A DNA stretch of 64,000 bases, taken from the NCBI RefSeq assembly GCF_001679725.1, contig NZ_CP016282.1:310001-374000 (forward strand). The letters are read 5' to 3'. Both the position numbers and the translations under genes were made by a program. This document shows positions 53,710-62,603 of the stretch, piece by piece; the stretch's first letter is position 1, and each line of letters begins with the position of its first letter. Source of the DNA: Cryobacterium arcticum (GTDB taxonomy: Bacteria; Actinomycetota; Actinomycetes; Actinomycetales; Microbacteriaceae). The notes beneath the pieces are model-generated. The model saw only the letters and a program-made list of their open reading frames with translations, did no database searches and was not told where the DNA came from.

Positions 53710-53998
53710 CCGCCGCAGGCCCTCGGCCGGTGCGCTCGTGGCGCAGGTGTGCAGTCGTGGCGCAGGTTTGACCTGGTGGCGCAGGTTACGCGGACGTTTT
53801 ACCTGCGCCGCGACACTTTTCCTGCGCCGCGGGCTTTTTTCCTGCGCCGCGAGCCACTTCCTCGCCACGAAGCAGCCGTGGCGAAACGTGCGTGGTGCTC
53901 GGAGCGTGCGTTTGTGCTCGCAGCGTGCGCTATTCGCCCGAATATCCCACGCCGCGAGCATTTTCCCACGCTGCGAGCGCGTTCCCACGCGGCGACCG
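53710..53998. repeat. Mosaic of short direct and inverted modules between convergent genes
   Basis: GTGGCGCAGG occurs three times on the plus strand (near 53738, 53757, 53775) and three times as CCTGCGCCGC (53801, 53820, 53842). A second set, CTCG-AGCGTG and its inverse CACGC-GCGAG, follows to about 53995. The modules are irregularly spaced at about 18-25 bp. No ORF. Possible multi-hairpin terminator or unknown repeat array. Confidence 0.7.
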
Positions 53999-55090
53999 TC
54001 AGTGCCAGCGGTGGTCCTGGATGGTCATCCGCGGGCCGTGGCGGGGTGCCCGGTACCCGCTGCCCAGGATGAGCCGCACCACCCGTTGCCGGTGGCCGAG
54101 GAAGGGTTCGAGCAACTCGAGCATGCCGTCGTCGTCGACGGGTGTGCCGGTGAGGGCCCAGCCCACCTGGGCGGCGAGGTGGTAGTCGCCGACGCTCACC
54201 GCATCCGGGTCGCCGTGCGAGCGCTGGGTGACCTCGGCGGCCGTCCACCGGCCGACGCCCGGCAGCGACTGCAGCCGGCGCCCGGCGGTGACGGCGTCGA
54301 CCGGGCGGTCGAGGGATGCCGCGACGGCGGCGACCGTGACGGCCGTGCGCGAGCGCCGCGGGTCGACGCCGGCGCGGTGCCAGTCCCACGACGGCACGAG
54401 CCGCCAGCGTTCGGGGCCGGGCGAGACCATCATGCCCGTGGGCGCCGGCCCTGGAGCCGGTTCGCCGTGCTGCCGGATGAGCCGGTACCAGGCGCGGTGC
54501 GCCTCCAGCACGGTCACCTTCTGTTCGATGATCGCCGGGATGAGGGACTCGAACACGAGCCCTGAGCTGCCCAGCCACACGCCGGGCGCCCGGCGGCGCA
54601 CCTCCGCGATGGCCGGATGCGCGCTCAGGTCGAGGCTGCTCCAGTCGTCCTCTGCGCCGAGCAGGGCCGGCACCCGGTCGATGCACCATGCGGCGCCCGG
54701 GCCCCAGGCCTGCGCGTGGATGTCGCCGCCGGCGCTCTGACGGAGCAGCAGCGTCGCCGGTCCGAGCGGGGTGCGCTGGGTGCGCCAGATGCCCGAGGCG
54801 TCGGTGCGGCAGGTGGGATCCCCCCGGCCGCGGCAGTGCGGTGCCATCGTGGCGGCCAGGTCAACGGGACGGGCGGGCGCGTACCGTGTGGTCACGGTGG
54901 AGGAATCCGCTGCGTCGGCCGCGGCCTCCTGCGGGTCTGCCGCTGGCCCTGTTCCCGCTGCGCCGCTGTGCCCCGCTGCGCCGCCGTGCCCTGCCGCGCC
55001 GCCGTACCCCGCGGCGGCGCTCCCGGCGTCGGCTGCAAGGTGGTTGCGCACGGGCGCATCCGTCTGCTCGGCGGTCGGTTCGGGAATCAT
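53999..55090 (-). CDS. AlkA-like DNA-3-methyladenine glycosylase (HhH-GPD family)
   Basis: 363 residues from ATG 55090 (ORF reaches 55129). The first 60 residues are low complexity (Gly-Ala-His repeats, 28-46). The conserved part has an N-terminal AlkA-like domain and the HhH-GPD motif LPGVGRWTAAEVTQR with catalytic Asp in SVGDYHLAAQ. Excises alkylated purines. Probably monocistronic. Confidence 0.88.
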   Translation of the reverse strand: MIPEPTAEQTDAPVRNHLAADAGSAAAGYGGAAGHGGAAGHSGAAGTGPAADPQEAAADAADSSTVTTRYAPARPVDLAATMAPHCRGRGDPTCRTDASGIWRTQRTPLGPATLLLRQSAGGDIHAQAWGPGAAWCIDRVPALLGAEDDWSSLDLSAHPAIAEVRRRAPGVWLGSSGLVFESLIPAIIEQKVTVLEAHRAWYRLIRQHGEPAPGPAPTGMMVSPGPERWRLVPSWDWHRAGVDPRRSRTAVTVAAVAASLDRPVDAVTAGRRLQSLPGVGRWTAAEVTQRSHGDPDAVSVGDYHLAAQVGWALTGTPVDDDGMLELLEPFLGHRQRVVRLILGSGYRAPRHGPRMTIQDHRWH

Positions 55091-55153
55091 CCCCACGAGG
55101 CTAACCCGAGGCGGCGACACGGTGCACACCGGCGGCGCATCCGGTGCCCTCGA

Positions 55154-56164
55154 TCAGCGCGGCGCGCTCGTGCTGGAGCGCATCACCAGGTTCGTCGGCA
55201 CCCGGGTCAGCTGCGCCGTGCCGACGGTCGACGGCTGTTCGAGGGCGCTGAGCAGCCAGTCGACGGCCATCCGGGCCTGGTGGCGCGGATGCTGTTCGAT
55301 GGTCGTGAGCCGGAACATCTCGGCGTATGGATGCCCGTCGATGCCGATCACCGAAAGCTCGGTGGGGATCTGGATGCCGAGTTCCCTGGCGGCGATGATG
55401 AGCCCGACGGCGATCTCGTCGCTCGCGGCGAACACGGCCGTGGGTCGGCGGCGCGGGTCGCCGAACAGGGCGAGGCCCGCCTCGTATCCGCCGGGGACCG
55501 TGAAGGCGCAGGCGGAGAATCCGTCGTCGGTCGAGTGGCCGGCGGCCCGCATGGCCGCATTGAAGCCGGTCAGCCGCTTGGTGTGCACGGCGAAGTCCAT
55601 CTGGTCGATCTGGTCGCCGCCGACGTGACGGATGTCGGTGTGCCCGAGGCTGAGCAGGTGCTCCGTAGCCAGGCGTGCGGTGGCGACATCGTCGATCGCG
55701 ATGGTGTGCACGCCCGGGATCTCGCCGCCGATGCCCACCAGTGGGCGGCCGAGACGGTGCAGCTGAGTCACCTCGTCGTCGCTGAGTTCGACGCCCACCG
55801 AGATGACGCCGTCGAACCGCTTGCGGGCGAGAAAGAAATCGAAGACCCGTTCCCGCTCGACGGAGTGCGTGGGCAGGTTGTACAGCGTCATGTCGTACCC
55901 CTGGGCGAGCAGCGACTGCTCGAGGCTCTCCAGGATCTCGGAGAAGAACCAGCGGCTGATGAACGGGATGATCACCCCCACGCTCTGCGTGCGGCCGGTG
56001 ACGAGGCTCGCGGCATTGGGGGAGGCGACGTAACCGATCAGGGCCGCGGCGGCGACGACCTTTTGTCGGGTTTCGTCCGAGACGTAGCCCCGGCCGCTGA
56101 GGGCGCGGGACGCCGTGGCCTTGGCAACTCCCGCGAGGCGCGCGACATCGGCTATTGCGCTCAT
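55154..56164 (-). CDS. LacI family transcriptional regulator
   Basis: 336 residues from ATG 56164 (CTGAG upstream; frame open to 56299). N-terminal HTH IADVARLAGVAKATASRALS with hinge, then a periplasmic-binding-like ligand domain. Divergent from a sugar ABC importer and flanked by palindromes TGGAACCGGTTCCA, classical LacI-type sites. Likely a repressor released by the transported sugar. Confidence 0.95.
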   Translation of the reverse strand: MSAIADVARLAGVAKATASRALSGRGYVSDETRQKVVAAAALIGYVASPNAASLVTGRTQSVGVIIPFISRWFFSEILESLEQSLLAQGYDMTLYNLPTHSVERERVFDFFLARKRFDGVISVGVELSDDEVTQLHRLGRPLVGIGGEIPGVHTIAIDDVATARLATEHLLSLGHTDIRHVGGDQIDQMDFAVHTKRLTGFNAAMRAAGHSTDDGFSACAFTVPGGYEAGLALFGDPRRRPTAVFAASDEIAVGLIIAARELGIQIPTELSVIGIDGHPYAEMFRLTTIEQHPRHQARMAVDWLLSALEQPSTVGTAQLTRVPTNLVMRSSTSAPR

Positions 56165-56220
56165 CTCAGCCTCCGTCCTTGGAAACGCTAGTGCACACCT
56201 TAGCGGTTCCCTCCCAGCAG

Positions 56221-56382
56221 TGGAACCGGTTCCATAAAGTCGGGACCGGAGCGTGATGCTCGTCTGCGCGATTTGCCGTGAGAGCGCGATCTTTGCCAAT
56301 CCGTAATCATTTTGGGCTTGTGGCGAAGCAATCAGTGCCGTACTTTGTGGTGTGGAACCGGTTCCTTATGCAACCGTTTCCA
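56221..56382. promoter_or_regulatory. Three LacI operators
   Basis: TGGAACCGGTTCCA (56221-56234), TGGAACCGGTTCCT (56353-56366) and TGCAACCGTTTCCA (56369-56382). The two downstream sites are 16 bp apart centre to centre; the first lies near the LacI gene start. Looping between the sites is possible. Confidence 0.75.
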
Positions 56383-56473
56383 GATGTGTGACCCAGAGCA
56401 CCTGCAGTACACATTCGGTCGGTTCCGGAGAAGCCGGAGCGACCACAAGCAACACTCAACGAGGAGGATTTGC

Positions 56474-57835
56474 ATGAGCGTGAAACAGCATCGCCGGCTT
56501 TTCGTCCCGGTCGCTGCAGCTGCAGTGATGGGACTCGCCCTGACCGGCTGTACCGGCGACATCGCCGCCCAGGACGCGGCCGACACCGACTGCTCCGCCT
56601 ACACCGACTACGGAACCTTCGAGGGCAACCCCGAGGTCAGCATCGGTGGAACCATTCAGGATGACGAGGCCGACCGCCTCGTGCAGTCCTGGGCCGACTT
56701 CCAGGCCTGCACCGGTATCACCGTGAACTACACCGGCACCAAGGAGTTCGAGGCTCAGATCGCCGTTCTCGCCGAGGGTGGCAGCGCGCCGGACATCGGG
56801 ATCATCCCGCAGCCGGGCCTGTTCAACAAGCTTGCCGACGCCGGCTTCCTCAAGCCCGCTCCCGAGGCCGTCGAGGCCAACGTTGACAAGTGGTGGTCGA
56901 CGGACTGGAAGGGCTACGGCACCGCGTCCGACGGCACCTTCTACGCCGCACCGCTGATGGCCAGCGTCAAGGGCTACGTCTGGTACTCGCCGTCGATGTT
57001 CGAGGAAAAGGGCTACGAAGTCCCCACCTCGCTCGACGAGATGATGACCCTCACCGCCAAGATCGCCGCCGACGGCACCGTGCCGTGGTGTGCGGGTGTC
57101 GGATCGGGTGACGCCACGGGTTGGCCGGGAACGGACTGGGTCGAGGACTACGTCCTCCGCCAGGCCGGAGCGGACACCTACGACAAGTGGGTCAAGCACG
57201 AGATCCCGTTCAATGACCCCGCGATCGTCAAGGCGTTTGACTCGGTCGGCGAGATCCTGAAGAACCCGGAGTACGTCAACGGCGGACTCGGCGACGTGTC
57301 CTCGATCATCTCCACGGAGTTCGGCGACGCCGGCCTCCCGATCCTCGACGGCTCCTGTGCCCTCCACCACCAGGCCTCGTTCTACGAGGGCTTCTGGAAG
57401 AAGGCCGACGGTTCCGCCGTCACGGTCGCGCCTGACGGCGACGTCTACGCGTTCCTGCTGCCGCCCGCCGAGGCCGGCGGAGAGCAGGCCGTCACCGGTG
57501 GTGGCGAGCTGGTCAGCGCGTTCAACGAGAGCGACGAGATCACCGCAGTGCTCAGCTACCTCTCGAGCGACACCTGGGCGAACAACCGCGTTGAGCTGGG
57601 CGGCGTCATCAGCGCCAACACCGGCCTGGACGCCTCGCTCGCATCCAGCGACATCCTGAAGCAGAGCGTCGAGATCCTGCAGGACCCGAACACGGTCTTC
57701 CGTTTCGACGGCTCTGACCTGATGCCGGGTGCCGTGGGCACCGACTCCTTCTGGAAGGGCATCGTGAACTGGCTCAGTGGCGACGACACCCAGAAGGTTG
57801 TCGACACCATCGAGTCCAGCTGGCCGAAGAGCTAG
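56474..57835 (+). CDS. Sugar ABC transporter substrate-binding lipoprotein (AglE-like)
   Basis: 453 residues from ATG 56474 (GAGGAGG 8 nt upstream). Signal peptide MSVKQHRRLFVPVAAAAVMG with lipobox LTGC (about Cys26). Family 1 solute-binding fold: VNYTGTKEFEAQIAVLAEGG, DIGIIPQPG and a C-terminal DTIESSWP. Probably binds an alpha-glucoside or similar oligosaccharide, based on likeness to AglE. First gene of a three-gene importer with no ATPase encoded nearby. Confidence 0.93.
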   Translation: MSVKQHRRLFVPVAAAAVMGLALTGCTGDIAAQDAADTDCSAYTDYGTFEGNPEVSIGGTIQDDEADRLVQSWADFQACTGITVNYTGTKEFEAQIAVLAEGGSAPDIGIIPQPGLFNKLADAGFLKPAPEAVEANVDKWWSTDWKGYGTASDGTFYAAPLMASVKGYVWYSPSMFEEKGYEVPTSLDEMMTLTAKIAADGTVPWCAGVGSGDATGWPGTDWVEDYVLRQAGADTYDKWVKHEIPFNDPAIVKAFDSVGEILKNPEYVNGGLGDVSSIISTEFGDAGLPILDGSCALHHQASFYEGFWKKADGSAVTVAPDGDVYAFLLPPAEAGGEQAVTGGGELVSAFNESDEITAVLSYLSSDTWANNRVELGGVISANTGLDASLASSDILKQSVEILQDPNTVFRFDGSDLMPGAVGTDSFWKGIVNWLSGDDTQKVVDTIESSWPKS

Positions 57836-57933
57836 CACCAGCGTGACCGGGTGGGTCCGCCGCGAGGCGGACCCAGCCGCATACCTCCCACTCTTCGCAG
57901 CTTCTTCCTCGACACCATAGAAGGGTCCGGCCA

Positions 57934-58905
57934 ATGACGACCGCGGATCTACTCGGCAAGATAATTCAGGTGGTGGCAGCTCTCGCCGCCTTCTCGCTCG
58001 TCATCGGGCTCATTCTCTTTTTGATCGACAGAGCGCCCAAACGCGGGCGCGACTACTGGCAACTCGCCTTCTTCCTGCTTCCCGCGCTGCTGCTGCTGCT
58101 TGTCGGGCTCATCTACCCGGCCATCCGCACCTCCCTGCTGGCCTTCAGCAACAGCGCCGGCGACTGGGTGGGTGCAGACAACTTCGTCTGGATGTTCACC
58201 CAGCCGGCCGCCCTCGTCACCCTGGGCAACACCGTGATCTGGGTGGTCGTGGTGCCGATCCTCTCCACCGCCATCGGCCTCGCCTACGCGATGTTCATCG
58301 ACAAGTCCCGCGGTGAGAAGTACTTCAAGGCACTGGTCTTCATGCCCATGGCCATCTCCTTCGTCGGCGCCGGCATCATCTGGCGGTTCGTCTACGACTA
58401 CAAGTCGGGCGACAACGCCCAGATCGGCCTGCTCAACCAGATCCTGGTCTGGTTCGGCGCCGAGCCCGTGCAGTGGTTGCAGACCTCGCCCATCAACACC
58501 TTCCTGTTGATCGTCGTGATGATCTGGATCCAGACCGGTTTCGCCATGGTCATCTGCTCCGCCGCGATCAAGGGCGTGCCCACCGAGCAGATCGAGGCGG
58601 CTCAGCTCGACGGCACCAACCCCTGGCAGCGGTTCACCAACGTGACGCTGCCGGGCATCCGTGGCTCGCTGGTTGTGGTCATCACCACGATCTCGATCGC
58701 CACCCTCAAGGTGTTCGACATCGTGCGCACCATGACCGCCGGTAACTTCAACACCAGCGTCATCGCCAACGAGATGTACACCCAGGCCTTCCGGGCCGGC
58801 GAGCAGGGCCGTGGCGCCGCGCTCGCGATCGTGTTGTTCCTCCTGGTGCTGCCGATCGTCATCTACAACGTACGAATCCTGCGTCAGCAGAGGGAGATCC
58901 GATGA
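57934..58905 (+). CDS. Sugar ABC transporter permease (AglF-like)
   Basis: 323 residues, about seven spans. EAA loop region: GVPTEQIEAAQLDGTNPWQRFTNV split near 225-245. First permease of the importer. 98 nt after the binding protein; overlaps the second permease by 4 nt. Confidence 0.94.
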   Translation: MTTADLLGKIIQVVAALAAFSLVIGLILFLIDRAPKRGRDYWQLAFFLLPALLLLLVGLIYPAIRTSLLAFSNSAGDWVGADNFVWMFTQPAALVTLGNTVIWVVVVPILSTAIGLAYAMFIDKSRGEKYFKALVFMPMAISFVGAGIIWRFVYDYKSGDNAQIGLLNQILVWFGAEPVQWLQTSPINTFLLIVVMIWIQTGFAMVICSAAIKGVPTEQIEAAQLDGTNPWQRFTNVTLPGIRGSLVVVITTISIATLKVFDIVRTMTAGNFNTSVIANEMYTQAFRAGEQGRGAALAIVLFLLVLPIVIYNVRILRQQREIR

Positions 58906-59885
58906 GCGACAACGTAGTCGACCTGCCCATCCCGGGTGCCACCACGTCGAAGGCGAACACGACCGCCGAGGTCGTCGGCAAGTCCGAGCGGGTCAAGCGC
59001 CGGCTCACCTCGCGCACCGCAACGGTGGTGGCCCTCGTCATCGCCGTGCTGTGGACGCTGCCCACCTTCGGCCTGTTCATCTCGTCGTTCCGTCCGGCCG
59101 GGCTGATCAGCACCACCGGTTGGTGGACGATCTTCCAGAACCCCGGCTTCACCCTGGACAACTACAAGGAGGTGCTGTTCAGCACCTCGCAGTCGTCGCC
59201 GCAGCTGGGCGCCTACTTCGTCAACTCGCTGGCCATCGCGATCCCGGCCACGCTGTTCCCGCTCGTGATCGCCGCGATGGCCGCATACGCCTTCGCCTGG
59301 ATCAAGTTCAAGTGGAGCGGCGCCCTGTTCGTGCTGATCTTCGCCCTGCAGATCGTGCCGCTGCAGCTGGCCCTGATCCCGCTGCTGCAGATGTTCACGC
59401 AGTTCCTGCGCCCCGGCCAAGCCTGGGTGCACGACCTGATCCCGATGATCCCCGAGCAGGGCTACCTGCCGGTGTGGATCGCGCACACGATCTTCGCGCT
59501 GCCACTGGCGATCTTCCTGTTGCACAACTTCATCTCCGAGATCCCCGGCGAGGTCATCGAGGCGGCGCGAGTGGATGGCGCCACCCACGGCCAGGTCTTC
59601 TTCCGTATCGTGCTGCCGCTGGCCGTTCCGGCGCTGGCGTCCTTCGCGATCTTCCAGTTCCTCTGGGTCTGGAACGACCTGCTCGTGGCGCTGATCTTCT
59701 CCGGCGGCACACAAGACGTGGCGCCGCTCACCCAGAGGCTGGCGGAGCTCACCGGTACCAGAGGCCAGGACTGGCAGAGGCTGACGGCCGCGGCGTTCGT
59801 GTCGCTCGTGGTGCCGCTGATCGTGTTCTTCAGCCTGCAGCGTTACTTCGTGCGCGGCCTGCTGGCGGGCTCGACCAAGGGATAG
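58902..59885 (+). CDS. Carbohydrate ABC transporter permease (AglG-like)
   Basis: 327 residues, six spans. EAA loop EIPGEVIEAARVDGATHGQVFF near 205-226. Heterodimerises with the upstream permease. The ATPase is expected elsewhere (multi-sugar MsmK type). Confidence 0.94.
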   Translation: MSDNVVDLPIPGATTSKANTTAEVVGKSERVKRRLTSRTATVVALVIAVLWTLPTFGLFISSFRPAGLISTTGWWTIFQNPGFTLDNYKEVLFSTSQSSPQLGAYFVNSLAIAIPATLFPLVIAAMAAYAFAWIKFKWSGALFVLIFALQIVPLQLALIPLLQMFTQFLRPGQAWVHDLIPMIPEQGYLPVWIAHTIFALPLAIFLLHNFISEIPGEVIEAARVDGATHGQVFFRIVLPLAVPALASFAIFQFLWVWNDLLVALIFSGGTQDVAPLTQRLAELTGTRGQDWQRLTAAAFVSLVVPLIVFFSLQRYFVRGLLAGSTKG

Positions 59886-59961
59886 ACCCCCGGCCAGGCC
59901 AGAGGTTATGCTCTGAGTCACCTTTCAGACGTGGTCGATGCCGGCACTGGCATTACCGCGA

Positions 59962-59993
59962 CGGACCGGCCCCGAATCTTCGGGGTCGGTCCG
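59962..59993 (+). terminator. Terminator of the sugar importer operon
   Basis: CGGACCGGCCCCGAA (59962-59976), TC, TTCGGGGTCGGTCCG (59979-59993); one G-T wobble in 15 bp. Confidence 0.8.
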
Positions 59994-59999
59994 CTGACT

Positions 60000-60005
60000 T
60001 AGAGT
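60000..60005 (+). promoter_or_regulatory. -10 hexamer of a leaderless promoter
   Basis: TAGAGT, 6 nt, then ATG at 60012. Lies 6 nt past the importer terminator. Confidence 0.55.
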
Positions 60006-60011
60006 GAAGCA

Positions 60012-61904
60012 ATGAGCGGAATGCACGGCGGGGGAGCACGTCCCGCAGAACAATTCCGGGGGCGCCGCAATCGCGTCAGCGGCGACGACCCGCAGGCACA
60101 GAAGGCCGAGAACGCCGCAGCGCCCGTGATCCCGAACCTGTTGGGACGCATCCGGGCCCTCTTCGCACCACACGGCCGCAAGCTCACCGTCACGGTGATC
60201 CTGGTGTTCGTCTCCGCCGGCCTGTCGGTGTTGCCGCCGCTGTTGATCCAGCGGGCGTTCGACCAGGGCCTCTTCCCCGAATCGGGCGGACCCGACCTGC
60301 AGCGGTTGACCGTGCTCGTGGTCCTCATGATCGCCGCGTACGTGACCACGGCCCTGCTGGGCGTCTGGCAGACCTGGCTCACCGCCACGGTGGGTAACTC
60401 GGTGATGGGCGAGCTGCGGGTGCGGCTGTTCAGCCACCTGCAGGCGATGGAGCTCAGCTTCTTCACCCGCACCAAGACCGGCGTGATCCAGTCCAGGCTG
60501 CAGAACGACGTCGGCGGGGTGGCCGGCGTGCTCACCAACACGGTCTCCAGCGTGCTCGGTAACGCCGTCACCGTGATCGCGGCGTTCGTGGCCATGCTCC
60601 TGCTCAACTGGCAGTTGGCGATCGTCGCGGTGATCCTGATGCCGATCCTAGTGTTCGCCCAGCGACGGGTCGGCCAGGTGCGCGCCCGCATCGCGTCGAA
60701 GACGCAGGAGTCGCTCTCCGACATGACCGCGATCACGCAGGAAACCCTGAGTGTGTCGGGCATCCTGCTGTCCAAGAGCTTCACCCGGCAGAACGCCGAG
60801 ATCGCCCGGTATTCGCACGAGAACGACAACCAGGTGCGGCTGCAGGTCAGCCAGCAGATGAGCGGCCAGTGGTTCTTCGCTATGGTCAGCATTTTCCTGT
60901 CCAGTATCCCCGCCATCGTCTACCTGGTGGCCGGACTGCTGCTCACCAACGGCGCCACCGACATCACCGCGGGCACCGTCGTGGCGTTCACCACCGTGCA
61001 GGCGCGGCTACTCTTCCCGCTGCTCGGCCTGATGCGCGTGGCCCTGGACCTGCAGACCTCCAGCGCCCTCTTCGCGCGCATCTTCCAGTACCTCGACCTC
61101 ACCCCGGCGATCAGTGACGCCCCGGACGCCAAGCCGGTGCCCGCGGTGACCGGGCGGGTGCAGTTCGATGCCGTCACCTTCGCGTACCCGGATGCGTCCG
61201 CCGAGTCGCGACCCACCCTCGACGCCGTCTCCTTCACGATCGAACCCGGCGCGTTCGCTGCCTTCGTGGGGCCCAGCGGGGCGGGCAAGACCACGGTCTC
61301 CTACCTGATCCCACGGTTCTACGAGGCAACCGGCGGCCGGGTGCTGTTCTCCGGCGTGGACGTGCGCGACCTCCAGCAGGAGTCCCTCGTCTCGCACATC
61401 GGCATCGTCAGCCAGGAGACCTACCTCTTCCACGCCACCATCGCCGAGAACCTGCGGTACGCCAAGCCCGAGGCGACGGATGCCGAACTCGAGACGGCGG
61501 CGCGGGCCGCGAACATCCACGACACCATCGCGTCGTTCCCGGCCGGATACGACACCGTCGTCGGCGAACGCGGCTACCGGCTTTCCGGCGGCGAGAAGCA
61601 GCGGGTGGCGATCGCCCGGGTGCTGCTCAAGGACCCCGAAGTGCTGATCCTCGACGAGGCCACGAGCGCCCTCGACGCGATCTCGGAGCGCGTCGTGCAG
61701 GCCGCCCTGGACACCGCGTCGCGCGGACGCACCACCATCGCCATCGCGCACCGCCTGTCGACCATCGTGACCGCCGACGTGATCTTCGTGGTCGACGCAG
61801 GCCGGGTGGTCGAGTCGGGCACCCATCAGGAGCTGCTCGCCGCTGGCGGCACCTACGCGGAGCTCTATGCCGAGCAGGCCCCCGAACGGCTCCCCGGACT
61901 GTGA
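60012..61904 (+). CDS. ABC exporter, fused permease/ATPase
   Basis: 630 residues. N-terminal six-span type I exporter domain (about 45-345), then nucleotide-binding domain with Walker A GPSGAGKT, signature LSGGEKQR, Walker B VLILDEATSALD, H-loop AIAHRLS. Homodimer exporting a lipid, peptide or drug; the substrate is not evident. Its last two codons and stop lie within a CGCGAACTGTGA-family palindrome. Confidence 0.94.
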   Translation: MSGMHGGGARPAEQFRGRRNRVSGDDPQAQKAENAAAPVIPNLLGRIRALFAPHGRKLTVTVILVFVSAGLSVLPPLLIQRAFDQGLFPESGGPDLQRLTVLVVLMIAAYVTTALLGVWQTWLTATVGNSVMGELRVRLFSHLQAMELSFFTRTKTGVIQSRLQNDVGGVAGVLTNTVSSVLGNAVTVIAAFVAMLLLNWQLAIVAVILMPILVFAQRRVGQVRARIASKTQESLSDMTAITQETLSVSGILLSKSFTRQNAEIARYSHENDNQVRLQVSQQMSGQWFFAMVSIFLSSIPAIVYLVAGLLLTNGATDITAGTVVAFTTVQARLLFPLLGLMRVALDLQTSSALFARIFQYLDLTPAISDAPDAKPVPAVTGRVQFDAVTFAYPDASAESRPTLDAVSFTIEPGAFAAFVGPSGAGKTTVSYLIPRFYEATGGRVLFSGVDVRDLQQESLVSHIGIVSQETYLFHATIAENLRYAKPEATDAELETAARAANIHDTIASFPAGYDTVVGERGYRLSGGEKQRVAIARVLLKDPEVLILDEATSALDAISERVVQAALDTASRGRTTIAIAHRLSTIVTADVIFVVDAGRVVESGTHQELLAAGGTYAELYAEQAPERLPGL

Positions 61905-61954
61905 GCCAAGCCCCGAAAATCGCGGCTTGTGGGGCCCAAGTTACAGTTCGCGGG
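61895..61954. repeat. CGCGAACTGTGA family, copy D, forming both convergent gene ends
   Basis: CGGACTGTGAGCCAAGCCCC (61895-61914) on the left and GGGGCCCAAGTTACAGTTCG (61931-61950) on the right. It contains the stop of the ABC exporter and the last codons and stop of the DUF305 gene. Confidence 0.65.
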
Positions 61955-62603
61955 CGGCGAGCATCGACTCCATCAGGTTGATCTCGGACTCCTGGGAGAC
62001 GATGACGGAGTTGGCGAAGCCGAGGATCGACGGGTTGTTGGCGCGGTCCTGCACGGCCTCGGCCATGTCGACGGCACCCCTGTGGTGCGCGATCATCAGG
62101 GTGAGGAACATCCGCTCGGCGTCGGCACCCGTGGATGCGGTGAGGGCGGCGATCTGCTCGTCGGTGGCCAGTCCGGGCATCCGCTGCCCAGGGGTGTGCG
62201 CCCCGCCGGTGTGGCCGTGGCCTTCGTCGGAGCGGCCGGGCCGGGTCATCCAGGTCATCGACGGCTCGGGGCCGGCCTGGGTGAGGTTCCACTCGGTGAG
62301 CCAGCCGTAGAGCTGGCCGGCCTGCTGCGACTGGGTGAGGGCGATGTCATAAGCGAGCCGGCGCACCTCCTCGTCGGTGGTGCGGTCACGGATGATCATG
62401 GCCAGCTCGGCCCCCTGCAGATGGTGCACCTGCATATCGCGGGCGAATCCAGCCTCGGCACTCGTCGCGGTGGGAGCGGGGCTGTCGCCCGCGCTCAGAC
62501 GGCCCACTGAGTAGCCGACGAGCGCGACCATCGCGACCGCGATCGCGGCCGCGATGATCAGGGTGACGCGCCTGGCGCCGACGCTACGCCTTGCCGGGGC
62601 CAT
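61941..62603 (-). CDS. DUF305 domain protein with one N-terminal membrane span
   Basis: 220 residues. Span at about 13-35, then an extracytoplasmic ferritin-like helical domain carrying His pairs: MQVHHLQGAEL and MIAHHRGAVDMA, with a Met/His-rich loop between. Family members are linked to copper or other metal handling. Start lies inside the end of the DUF3105 gene (20-nt overlap), so the two are coupled. Confidence 0.9.
   Translation of the reverse strand: MAPARRSVGARRVTLIIAAAIAVAMVALVGYSVGRLSAGDSPAPTATSAEAGFARDMQVHHLQGAELAMIIRDRTTDEEVRRLAYDIALTQSQQAGQLYGWLTEWNLTQAGPEPSMTWMTRPGRSDEGHGHTGGAHTPGQRMPGLATDEQIAALTASTGADAERMFLTLMIAHHRGAVDMAEAVQDRANNPSILGFANSVIVSQESEINLMESMLAAREL

Noticed and set aside
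53710..53998. CRISPR array
   Set aside because: Words are only about 10 bp, occur in both orientations and lack regular spacers; no cas genes nearby.
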